Source: Coptis chinensis (lineage: Eukaryota > Streptophyta > Magnoliopsida > Ranunculales > Ranunculaceae). From it: a DNA stretch of 64,000 nt. The position numbers were made by a program, and so were the translations under genes. Location of the stretch: assembly GCA_015680905.1 (NCBI GenBank), contig CM027377.1:55821501-55885500 (forward strand), read 5' to 3'. Each line of letters opens with the position of its first letter. The first letter of the stretch is position 1. Below the pieces are notes generated by a model. The model was not told the origin of the DNA and made no database searches. It saw only the letters and a program-made list of their open reading frames with translations. Positions 48,147 to 60,262 of this stretch are shown piece by piece.

Positions 48147-50112
48147 AAAACCTAAAATGTACACAACATTGTGATAGAAGTTGTACAAAACTAAATAACC
48201 AACACACTGATAATTCCAATGCCCACTGCCAGTGAATGAAACAAAAGCATATAACAAACTTACCATAACTAATTGTCTATGTTGTGTTATCAGTCCTGCT
48301 CTTAATTAAATCAACAATACCAACCTTCTGAAAAGGAGCAACACGATAAAAGGAGATTATAACCATAAAATACCTTATTACTTCAGAAAATATCTAAGAG
48401 ACGATTAATCATTCCAAGTACAAGTAATGTGTGAGACATTGTAGGAATTCTTGAAACATTCACGGTTTTCATTCATGGTCTTTGGGCAATTGGAGAAAAG
48501 CATCAGTAGAACAAAACGAGAAGTCATATGGAGTTAAGGATCATACACTTACAGAAGCCAAGTTTACTCTTTTCCATCTTAGACAGGCCCTAAGACTTAT
48601 TATTTACTACTTTCTTTATATATATCAAAGCCATAAAAAATACTCGCAAAAAAGCAAGTTACACATGAATGAATACCTTCTAATAATATACTGTAAAATC
48701 TTAATCCACCACAGAAACTGGAAAGCATCATTAAATTAAGCAATAACCACATAAAAACTTTGATCGCAGCTAAGTATTTAATCTAGAACCATCCCGTATT
48801 CAGCTACAAAAAACTAATAAGCCTTGCAAATGGCAGACCTGATAAATAAAGTGAGGACTTAGAAAGGCTTATACAAACTCCAAAGTAGAGAAGAAGAATA
48901 AATAAATAAAGCTGCACATGCCTTGCTAAACATGGTAGTATAGTCTATTAGCCATTCCATCAAGATGTTTTAAAGCACCAGCAACTAACGGTCACTAATC
49001 TGACCACACAAAGAGATAAATAATGGTTCTACTAGAGAGATTTGTTGTTTCATTTCTAATCTAGAAACACCAAACCACTAAAGTCAAAAAAATTACAGAA
49101 TCCCCAAGCCACATCAAATCCAGAATCCATGCATACAATATTTAAAACTTCTTAGCCTTAAAAGGAGTTGTCAATACACGAAATCGTCCATATATATGTA
49201 ATATTAGTCACCAGCAAACGTATAAGTAAGTGTCAACAATGAAAATAAAAGCAAGGAATCAAAACTTATTGATTTAAAAACCTAGAGAACAAAGAAAGAA
49301 CCTTTCTTCCACATAGATTTATCCAAAGGATTTATGAATAGCTCCAGCACTAGTAATAGATGCCCTCTTAGTACATGACAAACATATGCCGACACCCAAG
49401 ACTCCTTGAAGCAGCTGTAACATTTTTTATAAGAACCAATATTGAAACATGAATTGCAACCTATTTCCTTGTGATTTGAGGACCTGAAACATGTTTTAGA
49501 GAAAACATTATCATACTGTAGACTTCAATTCCAAATCATGGAATAAAAGTTACAGACTTACTTGAATCGGTGCAAATATGAATCAATGCAAAGAACCAAC
49601 CACGTCGATGCCAGGCCAAACCAATACTAGTTAAGCCAAAATCTAACAACTCAAGATGTAAAACACATATTTACCCAAAACTAATTAAGCCCCAAAACCC
49701 CAAAGTTAAAGCTTTGCCGGTGGTGGTGGAGGATTAACCCAAAACCAAAACCAAAACCAAAATTTAAGATTTAAACTTTAATGGAGAGAGAAACAGAGAG
49801 CGTACCATAGCTTTGTGGTGGTGGAGAAACAGAGAGCGTACCATATTCATTGGTTGGATTGGGCTTTGGACCTTTCTTAGAAATCTTTGAACTTGGGGCA
49901 TGCGGGCTTTTTATGATGATGATAATTTTACAACAAAATTAGTGTTTTCAACTTTGAAGAAGAAATTGAATGAGAGAAGGAGCTAGTACGGCTGTATGCA
50001 AAGGGTAGTAGCTGCAAGGGAGAAGCAGAGAGCTTCCATATGCATGGAGAAATAACAGTTCTTAATGGCTTGCAAAACTTTAATTGAAGAAATGAAAAGA
50101 AGATGAGGCGAT

Positions 50113-50113
<1 letters not shown>

Positions 50114-50145
<32 letters not shown>
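50114..50145. repeat. (GA)n microsatellite
   Basis: An uninterrupted GA run of about 16 units near the right end of CACTA-4. On the minus strand it lies in what would be the leader of an internal transcript. Confidence 0.95.
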
Positions 50146-50150
<5 letters not shown>

Positions 50151-50611
50151 TGGCGGGCTCGGAAGAAGGAGAATAGGATTGCAAAACTTTAACTTTTTGG
50201 TTTTCTAGTTTGAAATTTTTTAGTTGGAACCAAGAATGAAAAGAGTATTTAGTTGGTTGCCAAAATGAAAAGCCTAGAGCGACACCAATGTGATCGCTAC
50301 AAGGGTACAACAAAGCATCTGTCATTATGTTGTATGAATTGTAAAACTTGTTGCCTACGGACAAGGCATTGCTACTAATTACTTCTATTGTAGCGGCGGC
50401 AACAGCGTTGCATATTGTTAATTTCCTCAAAAAATATATTTATTCTTCTTTTCAAAAAATATAATGAGACCATTTGCCGCGTTGGAAACGCTGGCAATAT
50501 TAAATCCAATTAAGGCCATGCCAAAATGTTTAGCGACACTGGAAGGCGCGGCAATTGATGTCTTTTACCAACGATTTTTGGGCGCTGCAACAGATCCCTT
50601 TTGTTGTAGTG

Positions 50612-51150
50612 TAATCTATAATAATATAAAGAAATAAAAACATACGCAACTCCTATATGAGTTCCACCCGTTATGGTGATAAAATGAACTAATAAATAGC
50701 ACTAGGGACATAAACGGACTTTAACAGAAATAAAATAATACCATACATTCACAAATCAAACATGCGCCTATCATGGCTCCTATATGATTAGCTTCTGAAA
50801 TTCCGAAAAATAGTGGAATTCACGAAATTAAGGTACCTAATTACATTATGCATCCCAATAAAATCAACAAGGCCCATGGGTTCTATATTTCGATATTTAT
50901 ACATGCAATTTTAATACGTTAACGTACAATGTGCTAAAATTAAATATACCACTCCCAAACAATTTGGGAGAGGGGGATTCATGAAATAATTCAATAACAC
51001 AATTAAATTATGTAACTAACTAATCTGGACTCTACCGGAGTAAACATGATAGGGAGGAGTGGAAAAAAGAATTAAGTTGAGTGACAAAAATACTCCACCC
51101 CCAAAAAAATTTTGAAAACTCTTGTTGAGTTGGAAATTTTTTTGGCCGAT
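50612..51150 (-). other. 3' non-coding region of element D between CACTA-4 and the LINE
   Basis: Reverse-complement homology to 26281-26420 of A (gagttttcaaa, catgtttactcc, gttagt). Nothing coding. Confidence 0.65.
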
Positions 51151-51218
51151 ACTCTAGAAATACGGTATGCAACAAAACTTGGGAGTGGACACAAAGAACC
51201 TACCTGTCATAAGACAAG

Positions 51219-52190
51219 ATGAAAGAGATTGTAGTGTCTGGAAGGAGGACCTTAAGGGAAACTCTTCAGTCTCTTCAGCCTTTGAACTCATCTGAGCAAA
51301 AAACACGAAAGTGCATTGGCAGCAACAAATTTGGAATAAGTATAGGCATCCTCAATCTACACGTACTGCTTGGAAACTTTGTCGAAAGTGTGTGGCAACA
51401 GACGCTGCCATGCAATGTAGAGGCTTTCATATGGCTTCCAAATGTTATTTGGGTTATCATTCAGAAGAAAACCTCCAGCGCATTATGTGGGATTGCAGTT
51501 TTGCAAAGAAGATATTAGAGTGGTTGGCATGGCATTTTGGATTCAGAAACTTTACAAACTTAAAGGAGGCCATATCGAGATGTAAATGCAGATTCAATTG
51601 CACCAGGACTAGAAACAGAGCACTTCATGGATACTTGGAGCATGCAGGTCAAAATTCGCCAAAAATAAAAGAAGTTTTGCACATGGGAGAGGGCAGAGGA
51701 AGGAACTTCTATTCTTAACACTGATGGCACTCTACAAGGCATCACTGGGGGATGGGCAGCAGCAATCAGGAATGAAAAAGGTGAAGTTGTTGCGGCAAGT
51801 CGAGGCAAATCCAACAAGCACATTATAGAGCTTATTGAGTTACAAGCTGTTGAGAATGGAATGAATATGGCTCTAAGACATGGCATAAAGAGGATCAGAG
51901 CCCAAACAGATTCAAAGAATGTAATCTCTTTCCTAACAAAAAAATTACAGCAACCATGGCAAGCAGAGAAGATGATTCAAAGTATTGGAAGGATGAAGAT
52001 AGAGTTTGAGGTTTTTAGTATTATCCATGTCTTTCGGGAAGCTAACAAACTAGCTGATGCTTTAGCTAGTAATATACCGACTGTTAGCTACATAGAGTTA
52101 GTCCTTAGCTCATTTTCAGAAGATGTAAAGAAAATTATTTTTGATGATGCAAGTGGCAAACAATATATGAGAGAATGTAACAAGCTATGA
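51219..52190 (+). pseudogene. LINE C-terminal region 1: zf-RVT and RNase H
   Basis: About 51311-51580 encodes the zinc-binding zf-RVT region of plant LINE reverse transcriptases (IWNKYRHPQST..., MQCRGFHMASKCYLG, HSEENLQRIMWDCSFAK). After a frame change, about 51717-52190 encodes an RNase H domain with its acidic residues in NTDGTLQGITGGWAAAIRN, ELIELQAVENG, AQTDSKNV and REANKLADALA. The frame changes twice, so it is inactive. RNase H would remove the RNA strand after target-primed reverse transcription. Confidence 0.8.
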
Positions 52191-52266
52191 TATTATTTTA
52201 TTTAATGAAAAGGGGTAGGGGACCTCTATAAAAACCTCACTTTCTGACCTTACAATCATTGTACAT

Positions 52267-52963
52267 TTATGGACTGCAGCTATAATGGATGGTATGGTTC
52301 TCCTCTGGAAACACAGGAACCTTGTAGTTTTTTACAACAAAAGACCACACTTAATGCAATGCAAGATAAAGCTCTGAATCCTCATCCATAATGCTTACTT
52401 CCTCTCTAAAGGAAGTATGTATGGTGCGGAAGATATGATGATACTAGAAAAATGGGGATTGCAAGCGAGACAACTGAGAGCTCAAAAAATCAGAAACTAT
52501 AAGTGGTACCCACCTGACCTCGACATCATTAAAATCAACACAGATGGTGCATCCAAACGAAACCTCAGTGAAACTAGTTATGGTACAATCTTTAGGAATT
52601 CGAATTGCGAAATCCTACAAATTTTGTGTAGAAAAATTGGTGTTAACACTTGCTATATAGCTGAAGTCCTAGGTATTCATGAGAGTATTGAGGAGGTAGT
52701 AAGCAAGGGGTGGAATAAAATATGGGTGGAATCAGATTCCACAGCAGCAGTCATGGCCTCTAGAAAGGATCAACTTCCTTAGTTCTTAAAACAAAGGTGG
52801 AAGAGAGTCCAAAGAAGCTTGTCATCTCACTGTCAGATTACAAGCATTTGGTGGGAAGCAAACTTTATAGGTGACTTAGCCACAAATCAAGTTTTGCATG
52901 AGGGAAGACCCTACTGGCTTACTAGGTGGGGATCTCCCTCGGCGACTTATTATAGAGTAGATT
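52267..52963 (+). pseudogene. LINE C-terminal region 2: second RNase H
   Basis: A linker (LWTAAIMDGMVLLWKHRN, typical of the segment before LINE RNase H) is followed by KWYPPDLDIIKINTDGASK, CYIAEVLGIHESIEEV and VESDSTAAV, the first three acidic motifs of RNase H. A stop at about 52782 separates it from the C-terminal remainder (WWEANFIGDLATNQVL). It is clearly different in sequence from region 1. Confidence 0.75.
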
Positions 52964-53063
52964 AAAGGTGGTTAAAGGTCGTACAAACCCAAACCAACTT
53001 CTATGATGTAATTTGTACCTACTTTTCCCATATTAATACAATTTTGCTAACTTCGAAAAAAGA

Positions 53064-53472
53064 GCAAAACTTTGGTCTTTTTAAAATCAGATTCCCTAGA
53101 CTTACTAATACACGTTTATGTTTTAAATTTTTAATTAATTTTTTTATAGTATTTATTTTTTGAAAAACAAAATTGCGAGGAAGAAATAAAAAAAAATGAA
53201 AACTCACTCTATAGAGATATACTACTGAAACAACGAGAAAAAGTGCAAGAGATGAATGCGTGAGTTATATGAAATGTGGACTAAGGATCCGACACTTATA
53301 ACCACACATTCCAAAAGGAGGGTTCGGTTACCTTAATGGTGCACTCCCATAATATAAGATTGGAAATGGAGTACACCGAAGAATAAAATGAGTCTTTTAT
53401 AGTCTGATACTCGAGATTTTATCTAAAACATGTATTAACATGTAGTTTACCATATATCAACAACCGGAATAG
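53064..53472 (-). other. Element D non-coding piece between LINE and Copia solo LTR
   Basis: On the minus strand it matches 20290-20416 of element A (ggttgttgatatatggtaa, tctcgagtat). Nothing coding. Confidence 0.7.
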
Positions 53473-54715
53473 TGTAGGAACCATTATGGTCGCAGTTTAC
53501 AAACCGTGAAAACCATGCGCAGCGGAGTAAAGGTTTTCACGATTTTGGTTAGAATCATACCTTTGATCAGCTGTGATTTCTCTGAGAATCGAAGCTCTAT
53601 GAATCAGCAACCTCTTGATCTTCTATTGTATTCCTATCCTTAGAATGGACATTGCGTGGGCAGCGATCTACCAGCCCCTTCTTTCTCTCTTTGCCTCTTT
53701 CACTCCCAAGGTCAGAACCGATTTTAGAACTAACCTTTTTTTTAGAAAACCTTGAGTATTTCGGCCAGGAGAGAAGGGTTTCTATTTATAGGCTACAATA
53801 GGGAACATGAGGAGAAATCAGGGTTAGGTTTCTTGACGGGCTTGGGCTTCCCATGTTCGCCCAGAACACACGGCCCAAGTCTGTCAATAAATGGCTTATT
53901 CTACTAAAGGTCATTGTTGCACTACCGCCCTAATCCCAAATTATATGTTACATTTATGGGTCCCATATTATATGATTGTTGATCTCCCCGTGTTTAAGAT
54001 ATCGAATGCCCGTTGATTAAGTCAAATTACTGACAACTATATTAATTAACTTCTTATGTCCTTGAGTAGTACCACTCAACCTCATTGTCATGTCGGATTA
54101 AATCCACCTGCAGGGTTTACATGGCAATCTTTATGAGCTCCTCAAGGGGACATCATCAGCCCGACTTCCTGCGGGTCACGGATTCCTTCTATAATCAACA
54201 ACACACCTTACACACAATGTCATTACCCAATCCATCGAGTTTTTTTATTCACAAATGAATCTCACTCATTGATGATTTAAAGCAATGTACAATGCACGTA
54301 AGTGCTCGTTATTATATCTGGATTAAGAGGACAAGCATCCATAATAACAGAGGTGTTTGTTCTATTATATAGTCAGTATAAAGAGAAACAACCTCACTTG
54401 GTCCTGTTTAATACACACAAAGTATACTAGTATAATCATGTAGTCAAGATAGACTAATACCAGATTATCCTACAACCGTACCAATGGTTTGTCCAAATCC
54501 ATCTAGGTTGTGAACGTTTACTTATACTTTATAAGGTACTGATGATATGATCTTCTGTGTGTCACCACACACCATATCATCTATAACATAAAGTATTAGA
54601 TGCATGCATATAACTAATAACATATATGCATAACATTTGCCCATATGATTCTCATTCAAAATATAAAGAATTAGAGTTAATAAAAAAGTAATGCTTTTAG
54701 TATATAATCCCATCA
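53473..54715 (-). mobile_element. Copia-type solo LTR, copy 2
   Basis: Starts TGTAGGAACCATTATGGTCG on the plus strand and ends tcccatca, 1243 bp, flanked by AATAG (53468-53472 and 54716-54720). It is homologous end to end with copy 1 (41203-42463). Element A at 20280 shows the unoccupied site. Confidence 0.9.
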
Positions 54716-54867
54716 AATAGTTGTGGGTCTTTCCATAAATAATTAACTCGGAATGTACCCCCAAACAGAATCGAGCACCAAGATTTTTTATGATGCAACT
54801 TAGTGGAATGAGAATGAAGTCTGATAGACGGAGAACCTAATCGAGCATATACTCTTTTCTTTTTCCT

Positions 54868-55335
54868 CTAATGAAAGGGTGTCCAAGTGAATGATTGTGA
54901 GAAAAAGAATAGTTGTGGAAAATACTTGGAATATGGATAAGTGTTAGAAGGAAGGGGTAAAAAGAATGATTGGATTTCATGAGGGATTAGCTCAGGTGGA
55001 TGGTGGTCGAGTGGTGCTCTAGGTAGTTCTTGAGAGAGTGGATCATCACAGGCTCTTAGAAACTCATTGAATTCCTTATCTAGGGTGTTCGCATCCACAT
55101 AATTATGGTAATCATCTGCATCTTTGAGGAATTCATCTATCTCGTCCATTGTGAGATTAACTCCATCTCCCATAGGGTCAGAAGGCAAGATGAAAAATTC
55201 TTCTTCTATTTTAGTTATGTTCAGGGAGTTGAAATTGTGATCTTTGTTTTCTTCCAGAAGAGGTGCATCTACTAAAGTGGGGACAAAAGTGTCGGCCGCA
55301 GTATTGTGAGATAAGAAATTCTCAATAGACTTCAC
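54868..55335 (-). pseudogene. Extra ORF of element D downstream of protease
   Basis: A 155-codon open frame, acidic in the middle (NLTMDEIDEFLKDADDYHNY) and ending in an aromatic stretch (SKYFPQLFFFSQSFTW). The equivalent in A is 19660-20205. It shows no RT, RNase H, integrase or clear membrane-protein features. It occupies the place where pol would start, and non-coding sequence follows. Confidence 0.6.
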
Positions 55336-55359
55336 TTCTCCTTCTACAAGCTAACCTAG

Positions 55360-57955
55360 TTATCCCTGATTGAGTCTAAACATGTTAACCTCCACAGAAA
55401 GATTTCCAAAGGAAAGAGTCATTGATCCATCCCGGTAATTGATTTGGGCATTGGTGGTTGCCAAGAAGGGACGCCCTAAGATGATGGGAATAGAATCATG
55501 TGCAACTTCTGTGTCAAGAATAACGAAATCAACCGGGTAGTAAAAATCCTTAACTTTAACAAGAATGTTTTCAACTACACCCTTGGGGTATTTAATAGAA
55601 TGATCGGCTAACAGCAAAGTAATTTTGGTTGGTTTAAGTTTATGGAGACCTAGCTGTTTATATAAATAAAAATGGAGTAAATTAACACTCGCCCCTAGGT
55701 CTAATAATGCAATTGTTATAAAGTAATCTCCCAAGGTGTATTGTATAGTAGGACGACCAGGGTCCTTGTACTTAATAATTCCATTATGTTTAGATAAAGA
55801 GGGATATTGTTTAGTGAAAAAGGTTTTTTTGGGTATGTTAGTTTTCCTCTTCTTGGTGCACAACTATTTTAGAAACTTAGCGTGTGTCCAGGTAGACTTT
55901 TTATAACATCTAGAAAATATAAGTTTATAGTCAGATTTTTAAATAGTTCCATAATCTCATCAAAATTCTCGTCCTTTTTAGACATAACTAGTCTCTGGGG
56001 ATACAGTGGTTTATCTCTATATTTAGCATAAGGGTCAACAGTAGTATTAACCTTGTCTTTATCTCTAGCATGAGGGTGAACATATTTATGAACCGTTATT
56101 TTCTCTTTTGGTTGATTCCCTTTTGATTGTGGTTTAACTAGTACTTTTACAGTTGTAAGATCTTCAGTTTCTATTGCAGTTTGGGGTAAGGTTGTCCCTA
56201 TTGGTTGTGGGTGGACTAGAACTTCTATAGTTGTAGAGTCGTCAGTTCCTATGACAGTATTAGGTATAGTTTCTTTTTCAACCTCCATTTGTGGGTAACA
56301 TATAGGCATAATCACTTTGTTATCAACTACTGTAGATTCCATTATAAGGGAGGATAAAGAAAGAAGTTGTGTACCCAAGAGTTAGCTGATCTATAAACAA
56401 AGGTTGGGGTATCTTTAACCCCTAGCTTCTTTTAAAAAAAACTACTCTACCCGAACGAATGGTAGTGACTGCATGTATATCCCCTTGGTTTATATTACCA
56501 TTACACTAAATACTGTTTACTTTGAAGGCAGTGTTTGTTAAGATAGGATTAGGCACAGCTTGACCTGGAAACACCCCTATTTGGTTATTATTTTGGTTAG
56601 GAGATAGCACAATTACCTTCTGGAACAAGGACTCCATCATTTGCATTGTTTGTTGTAGCATGTTAGAGTTTTGATCCTGCTAATCTTTCATAAATCTGGA
56701 GTTTTGTTCATTTTGTTTCTTCATCAAGTTGGAGTTTTGTTGAATAATTTGATTCTGATGTTGAAACAAAGTTACTACGACGTCCTCTGTAGATGGTTTA
56801 ACTAGTGGAGTAGTCATAGGAGGAGTGACTGTAACTAAGACTCATTGCGTGGTCATGTCTTGATGTTGATAGTTTTGGGTCACGGGCACTAAACTTCTGT
56901 TCTGGTCACCTAAATCTCCTTGTCCTATATCTTGGTTAAATTGGTGGAAGTTTGTAGTGGGCCTAACGTTTTGATAATTAAAACATGGAGATGTAGGTTG
57001 TTGTTGTTGATTATAATTAATGTTCTACCTCCATTGTGTGTTAGGGTTGGTGAAAGCATAATTATCTACGGGTTCTGGTGGAGGGGAACCAAAGAGTAAG
57101 GGACAAAAGGAAATGGTATGGTTGGGATTAAAACAGACATTACATGGACCAATGTTTATGTTCATAACCGGATTGGGTTTGGGTTTTTGTTTGTTACCAG
57201 AGAGGGCATCGACCTTTCGAACGAGGGATTCAATGATGGATATTAACTCAGGGTTGGGTGTAGCCTCAACTATGTTGGTTGCCTTAGCTGTTTGGAACGG
57301 GAGTACTCACTATCTCCCCAGTTGCTCCACTTAGTTGATTTATTTTCTAAGAAGATATATGCATCAGATGCACGTTTACTTAAGAAACTTCCTCTGTTCA
57401 TGATGTCTAGAGTCTCCTTTTGGTATTGTAAAAGATCCTTAAAAAAAGCATGAACAAGCATGTCTTTCTGAAGGTTGTGGTGGGGACATTCTATTAGGAG
57501 ATCTGCAAAATGACTACAAGCCTTTAAAAAAGATTCATGATAAATTTGGTGGAATAAATTGATCTTTTGAAGCATTTCATCGGTCTTCTATGGTGGGTAG
57601 AATTGCTACATGAATAACCCAACTAGTTTCTCCCATATGTCCACAGAGTTTGGTTTTTGTGCTGTGAGCCAAGCAGTAGCTTTGTCAGCTAGGGTGAAAG
57701 GAAACACCATAAGTTTTATTTGTTCAGGACCAAGTTCAGGATGATGGAAGGTGGTTAGTACTTGTTGTATCCTATACGTAAGTGTTGATAAGGTTTCTCA
57801 TGGTCTAAACCGTGGAAAACTGGTATCAGATTAAAGATATTAGGGGCGATTCTAAAATCTCCCGTTGTATTTGGAAGAATGATGTAGGACTCAAGTCCAT
57901 CGTTCAACGCCTTGTAAAAGTCAGAGAGGGGTCTCTCTACTATTTCTTCATCCAT
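55360..57955 (-). pseudogene. gag and protease of element D
   Basis: Gag start (MDEEIVERPLSDFYKALNDG) at 57955, capsid motifs FHGLDHEKPYQHLR and a KDLLQYQKE region at 57440, and a Gln/Asn-rich nucleocapsid-like part 57050-56400. The linker is 56378-55869. The protease is 55863-55360, with DLGASVNLLHFYLYKQLGL, KYPKGVVENILVKV and ILGRPFLATTNAQI, the full set of Athila protease motifs. Gag has several breaks; protease is one of the better-kept parts in this family. Confidence 0.85.
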
Positions 57956-58373
57956 TGCTATAGATGTAGTGGTGGTGTGTTGGTGGTGTGGGTGTGTTGT
58001 TGTGTGAATTTCTAGATAGGCGATATATTTTGCGTGTACGATAAACTAATAAGATAGGTTTGTGCGTACCAGATCTTAATCTAATACAATTTTAAGTCTA
58101 ATAAGCAATTAACCTACTAAGCATGCAAAAATAATGTGATTATTGCTAGAAATATAATCATCTTACAGTAGATTTGAGGATGTAAAGAGGTATTACCTGG
58201 AACGTCCTTGCTCCGTATATAAATAGTGCCTTCAACAACCTTAAAACACATCTTTTGCTATTGGAACACTTATACGAGTACTGGTCCAGGTCCAAGAGGT
58301 GGATTGTGAAGTGTTGTAAAAAAATGTAATCTGATTAGTCCAAGAGGTTAAGAATAAGGGTCAAGATAAGCAC

Positions 58374-60007
58374 CCAAAAATGTTAAAACCCCATAGAATA
58401 GATATTAGTTGATTATGTGTTTAATAAATGTAACTTAATTATAGGGTTAGTTAGACTTACTCCCCTATTAATAGTTGATAAGCACCCAAAAAAATATTAT
58501 AAACCCCCCAATTGCAAAACCAATGGTCCAATGCAAGATGAATTTTTTTGTTTCAGATGAAGAAATCTGACCGTTGGATCTTACAAAATGGGGTGGTATC
58601 ACTAATATTTTTGAAAATGGGATGGGGGGGGGTTACACTAATTGCAACTAACAATAGGGGGGTAAGTCTAACTAACCCTTAATTATATTTTCGTGATATC
58701 ACAGGTTTCGGCAGTTGACGATAATTTTGTTGCCAAACTTGCGTTTTAGCATGAAAAAGTGCTAGAACATGAAGCCTTATCTCTTTGCCCATTTAAAGAT
58801 AAAAAAGGCCAGACTAAATCCCGTGACTCAACACTGACAATTTCTGGTTCAAATAAAGACAACGGTGCAAAAAAGTCGTGGAACTTTCGAAGAGCATATC
58901 TTCTAATTCTGGACTCTAAATTCGGCATGGGAACTATCAAAACGATTAGTGCGGTGAGCTCTACACGAATACATGAAATTGTAAGAGTTAACACGGGCCC
59001 ATATAGACCCACCATAGGTCAAAGCAAGTGGGTCCATCACTTAGTGGGTGCTCCATCATTTGAGCACTATTTAGAGACAAGATGAGTGGAGATAAGAATG
59101 ATGGAGAAAAAGACAATTGGAAGACAAAGTGGAGCACTTACCCATTTGTTTAAAGAAATTGGAGTGAGCACTCATGTTTGGTAATAATTTCATTCCATAA
59201 GATAAATGTAAAAAGCAAAGAAAGTTATTCATTCCATGTTTTTTTTTTAGTTTTTAGTTTTGAGAGCTTGTAAGTCTTTAATATAGTCCTCTCCATGCTC
59301 TCTCTAGAGAAAGAAAAATCTCTCCTTCTTCCTATCTTACTTCACTTTCTTTATTGTTAGTAGTTCATTTCTCCTAGAATCATGAGCTAAAAGCCTCCCT
59401 TGTGGAGGGTTAATGATACTCATGTGAGGAGAAGCTCCATTAATGGAGTCTTTCATTGATTAGTTTTTCACAAGTTTGTTTTCAACATTAACTCCAAAAT
59501 ATATAGTTGATGTTGATGACAAGCTAGGACTTGTTAGGGTCTTCTAGAGATAAAAGACCATAACAATTGCTCATGCTAGTAGCTTTTCTTAGAGATAAGT
59601 TAAATCCACTAGGGATCAAACACTAATCACTCTTGGGTTTGTTTATTAACACAAGAATGATTATAGTTTTTGTAATGAAGTATTTAGAAATGGTAGTTAT
59701 CCTTGCATGAGTGGAGTTAACTCTCCACATCTTTCTCTCTCTATCTCTCTCTATTTCTCCGTGTAAGTAGGTAAAAATCAAGTTTAAGTAGGTTGTAAGA
59801 TAAAATAAAAGTAATTCAAGTGTAGCATAAGAACATCAAAATCCTTTGCTTATTAAGGTTCCTTGTGGTTACTTGAGTGAAGTTGTGAACAACTGCTTCA
59901 ATGTTAGGCATGGGACGAGCCCTTGCTCAAGCTAATTAGAATATGACTTGAGAGCAAGGTACTTGATATAAGTGTGAGTTGGAGTAACGTCAAATTTACT
60001 CTTATCA
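58374..60007 (+). mobile_element. Solo LTR in the leader of D, containing a MITE
   Basis: Starts (a)gataagcacccaaaaatg and ends CTCTTATCA, so it is of the TGATAAG LTR type but in the opposite orientation to D. About 1.39 kb without the MITE. D's leader resumes on both sides with about 20 leader bases missing. No target duplication seen. The open frame at 58759-59085 inside has no recognised family. Confidence 0.6.
58444..58678. mobile_element. Mutator-type MITE
   Basis: 235 bp with terminal inverted repeats GGGTTAGTTAGACTTAC / GTAAGTCTAACTAACCC (longer with few mismatches), flanked by a perfect 9-bp duplication TTAATTATA (58435-58443 and 58679-58687). Nine-base duplications are characteristic of Mutator-like elements. 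No coding content. Confidence 0.88.
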
Positions 60008-60262
60008 TTGGGCCTATATGCCAGGCCTGTGGTCGGATGGATGAATGGGGTTTTGTATTTGATGTGGTGATGTCCTAATTTCACTACTAAAATCTTTCCA
60101 AACCAACAGTCAGGCCACTTAAGAATTAAGGGAGGTTGTCCATACGTGCACGTTCCTTAATTAAATTACCCCAATCCTTTAAGTTTTCTAGACACCGTAA
60201 AATATGAAAAAAAATCGTTGAATCTAGGTGTTGTGTGATGGGCATTGGTAGTGGGTGGGCAT

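Larger units (their letters stand above)
44886..50611 (-). mobile_element. CACTA-4, non-autonomous CACTA element
   Basis: Left end CACTAAAACAAACAAG. Right end is the reverse complement of CACTACAACAAAAGGG, finishing at 50611. The flanking 3-bp duplication is TAA (44883-44885 and 50612-50614). Subterminal regions carry many gcaacgcca / ggcgtcgc motifs at both ends. 5726 bp, of which 1.5 kb is a later solo LTR. No transposase and no host gene that I can name. Minus-strand exon-like frames occur, for example about 49320-49423 after a CAG acceptor, and a GA microsatellite lies near the right end. Element D homology resumes on both sides. Confidence 0.9.
51185..53063 (+). mobile_element. LINE 3' end(s) with two RNase H domains, inserted in D
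   Basis: Homology to element A is lost from about 51150 and resumes about 53064. The insert encodes zinc-finger-RVT and RNase H parts of a plant L1-type LINE and ends in a short A-rich tail (cttcgaaaaaa, about 53050-53062). No RT or endonuclease domain is present, as expected of 5'-truncated LINE insertions. Two different RNase H domains lie in tandem, so either two truncated LINEs are stacked or one element has a duplicated end. The target duplication was not found. Confidence 0.75.
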
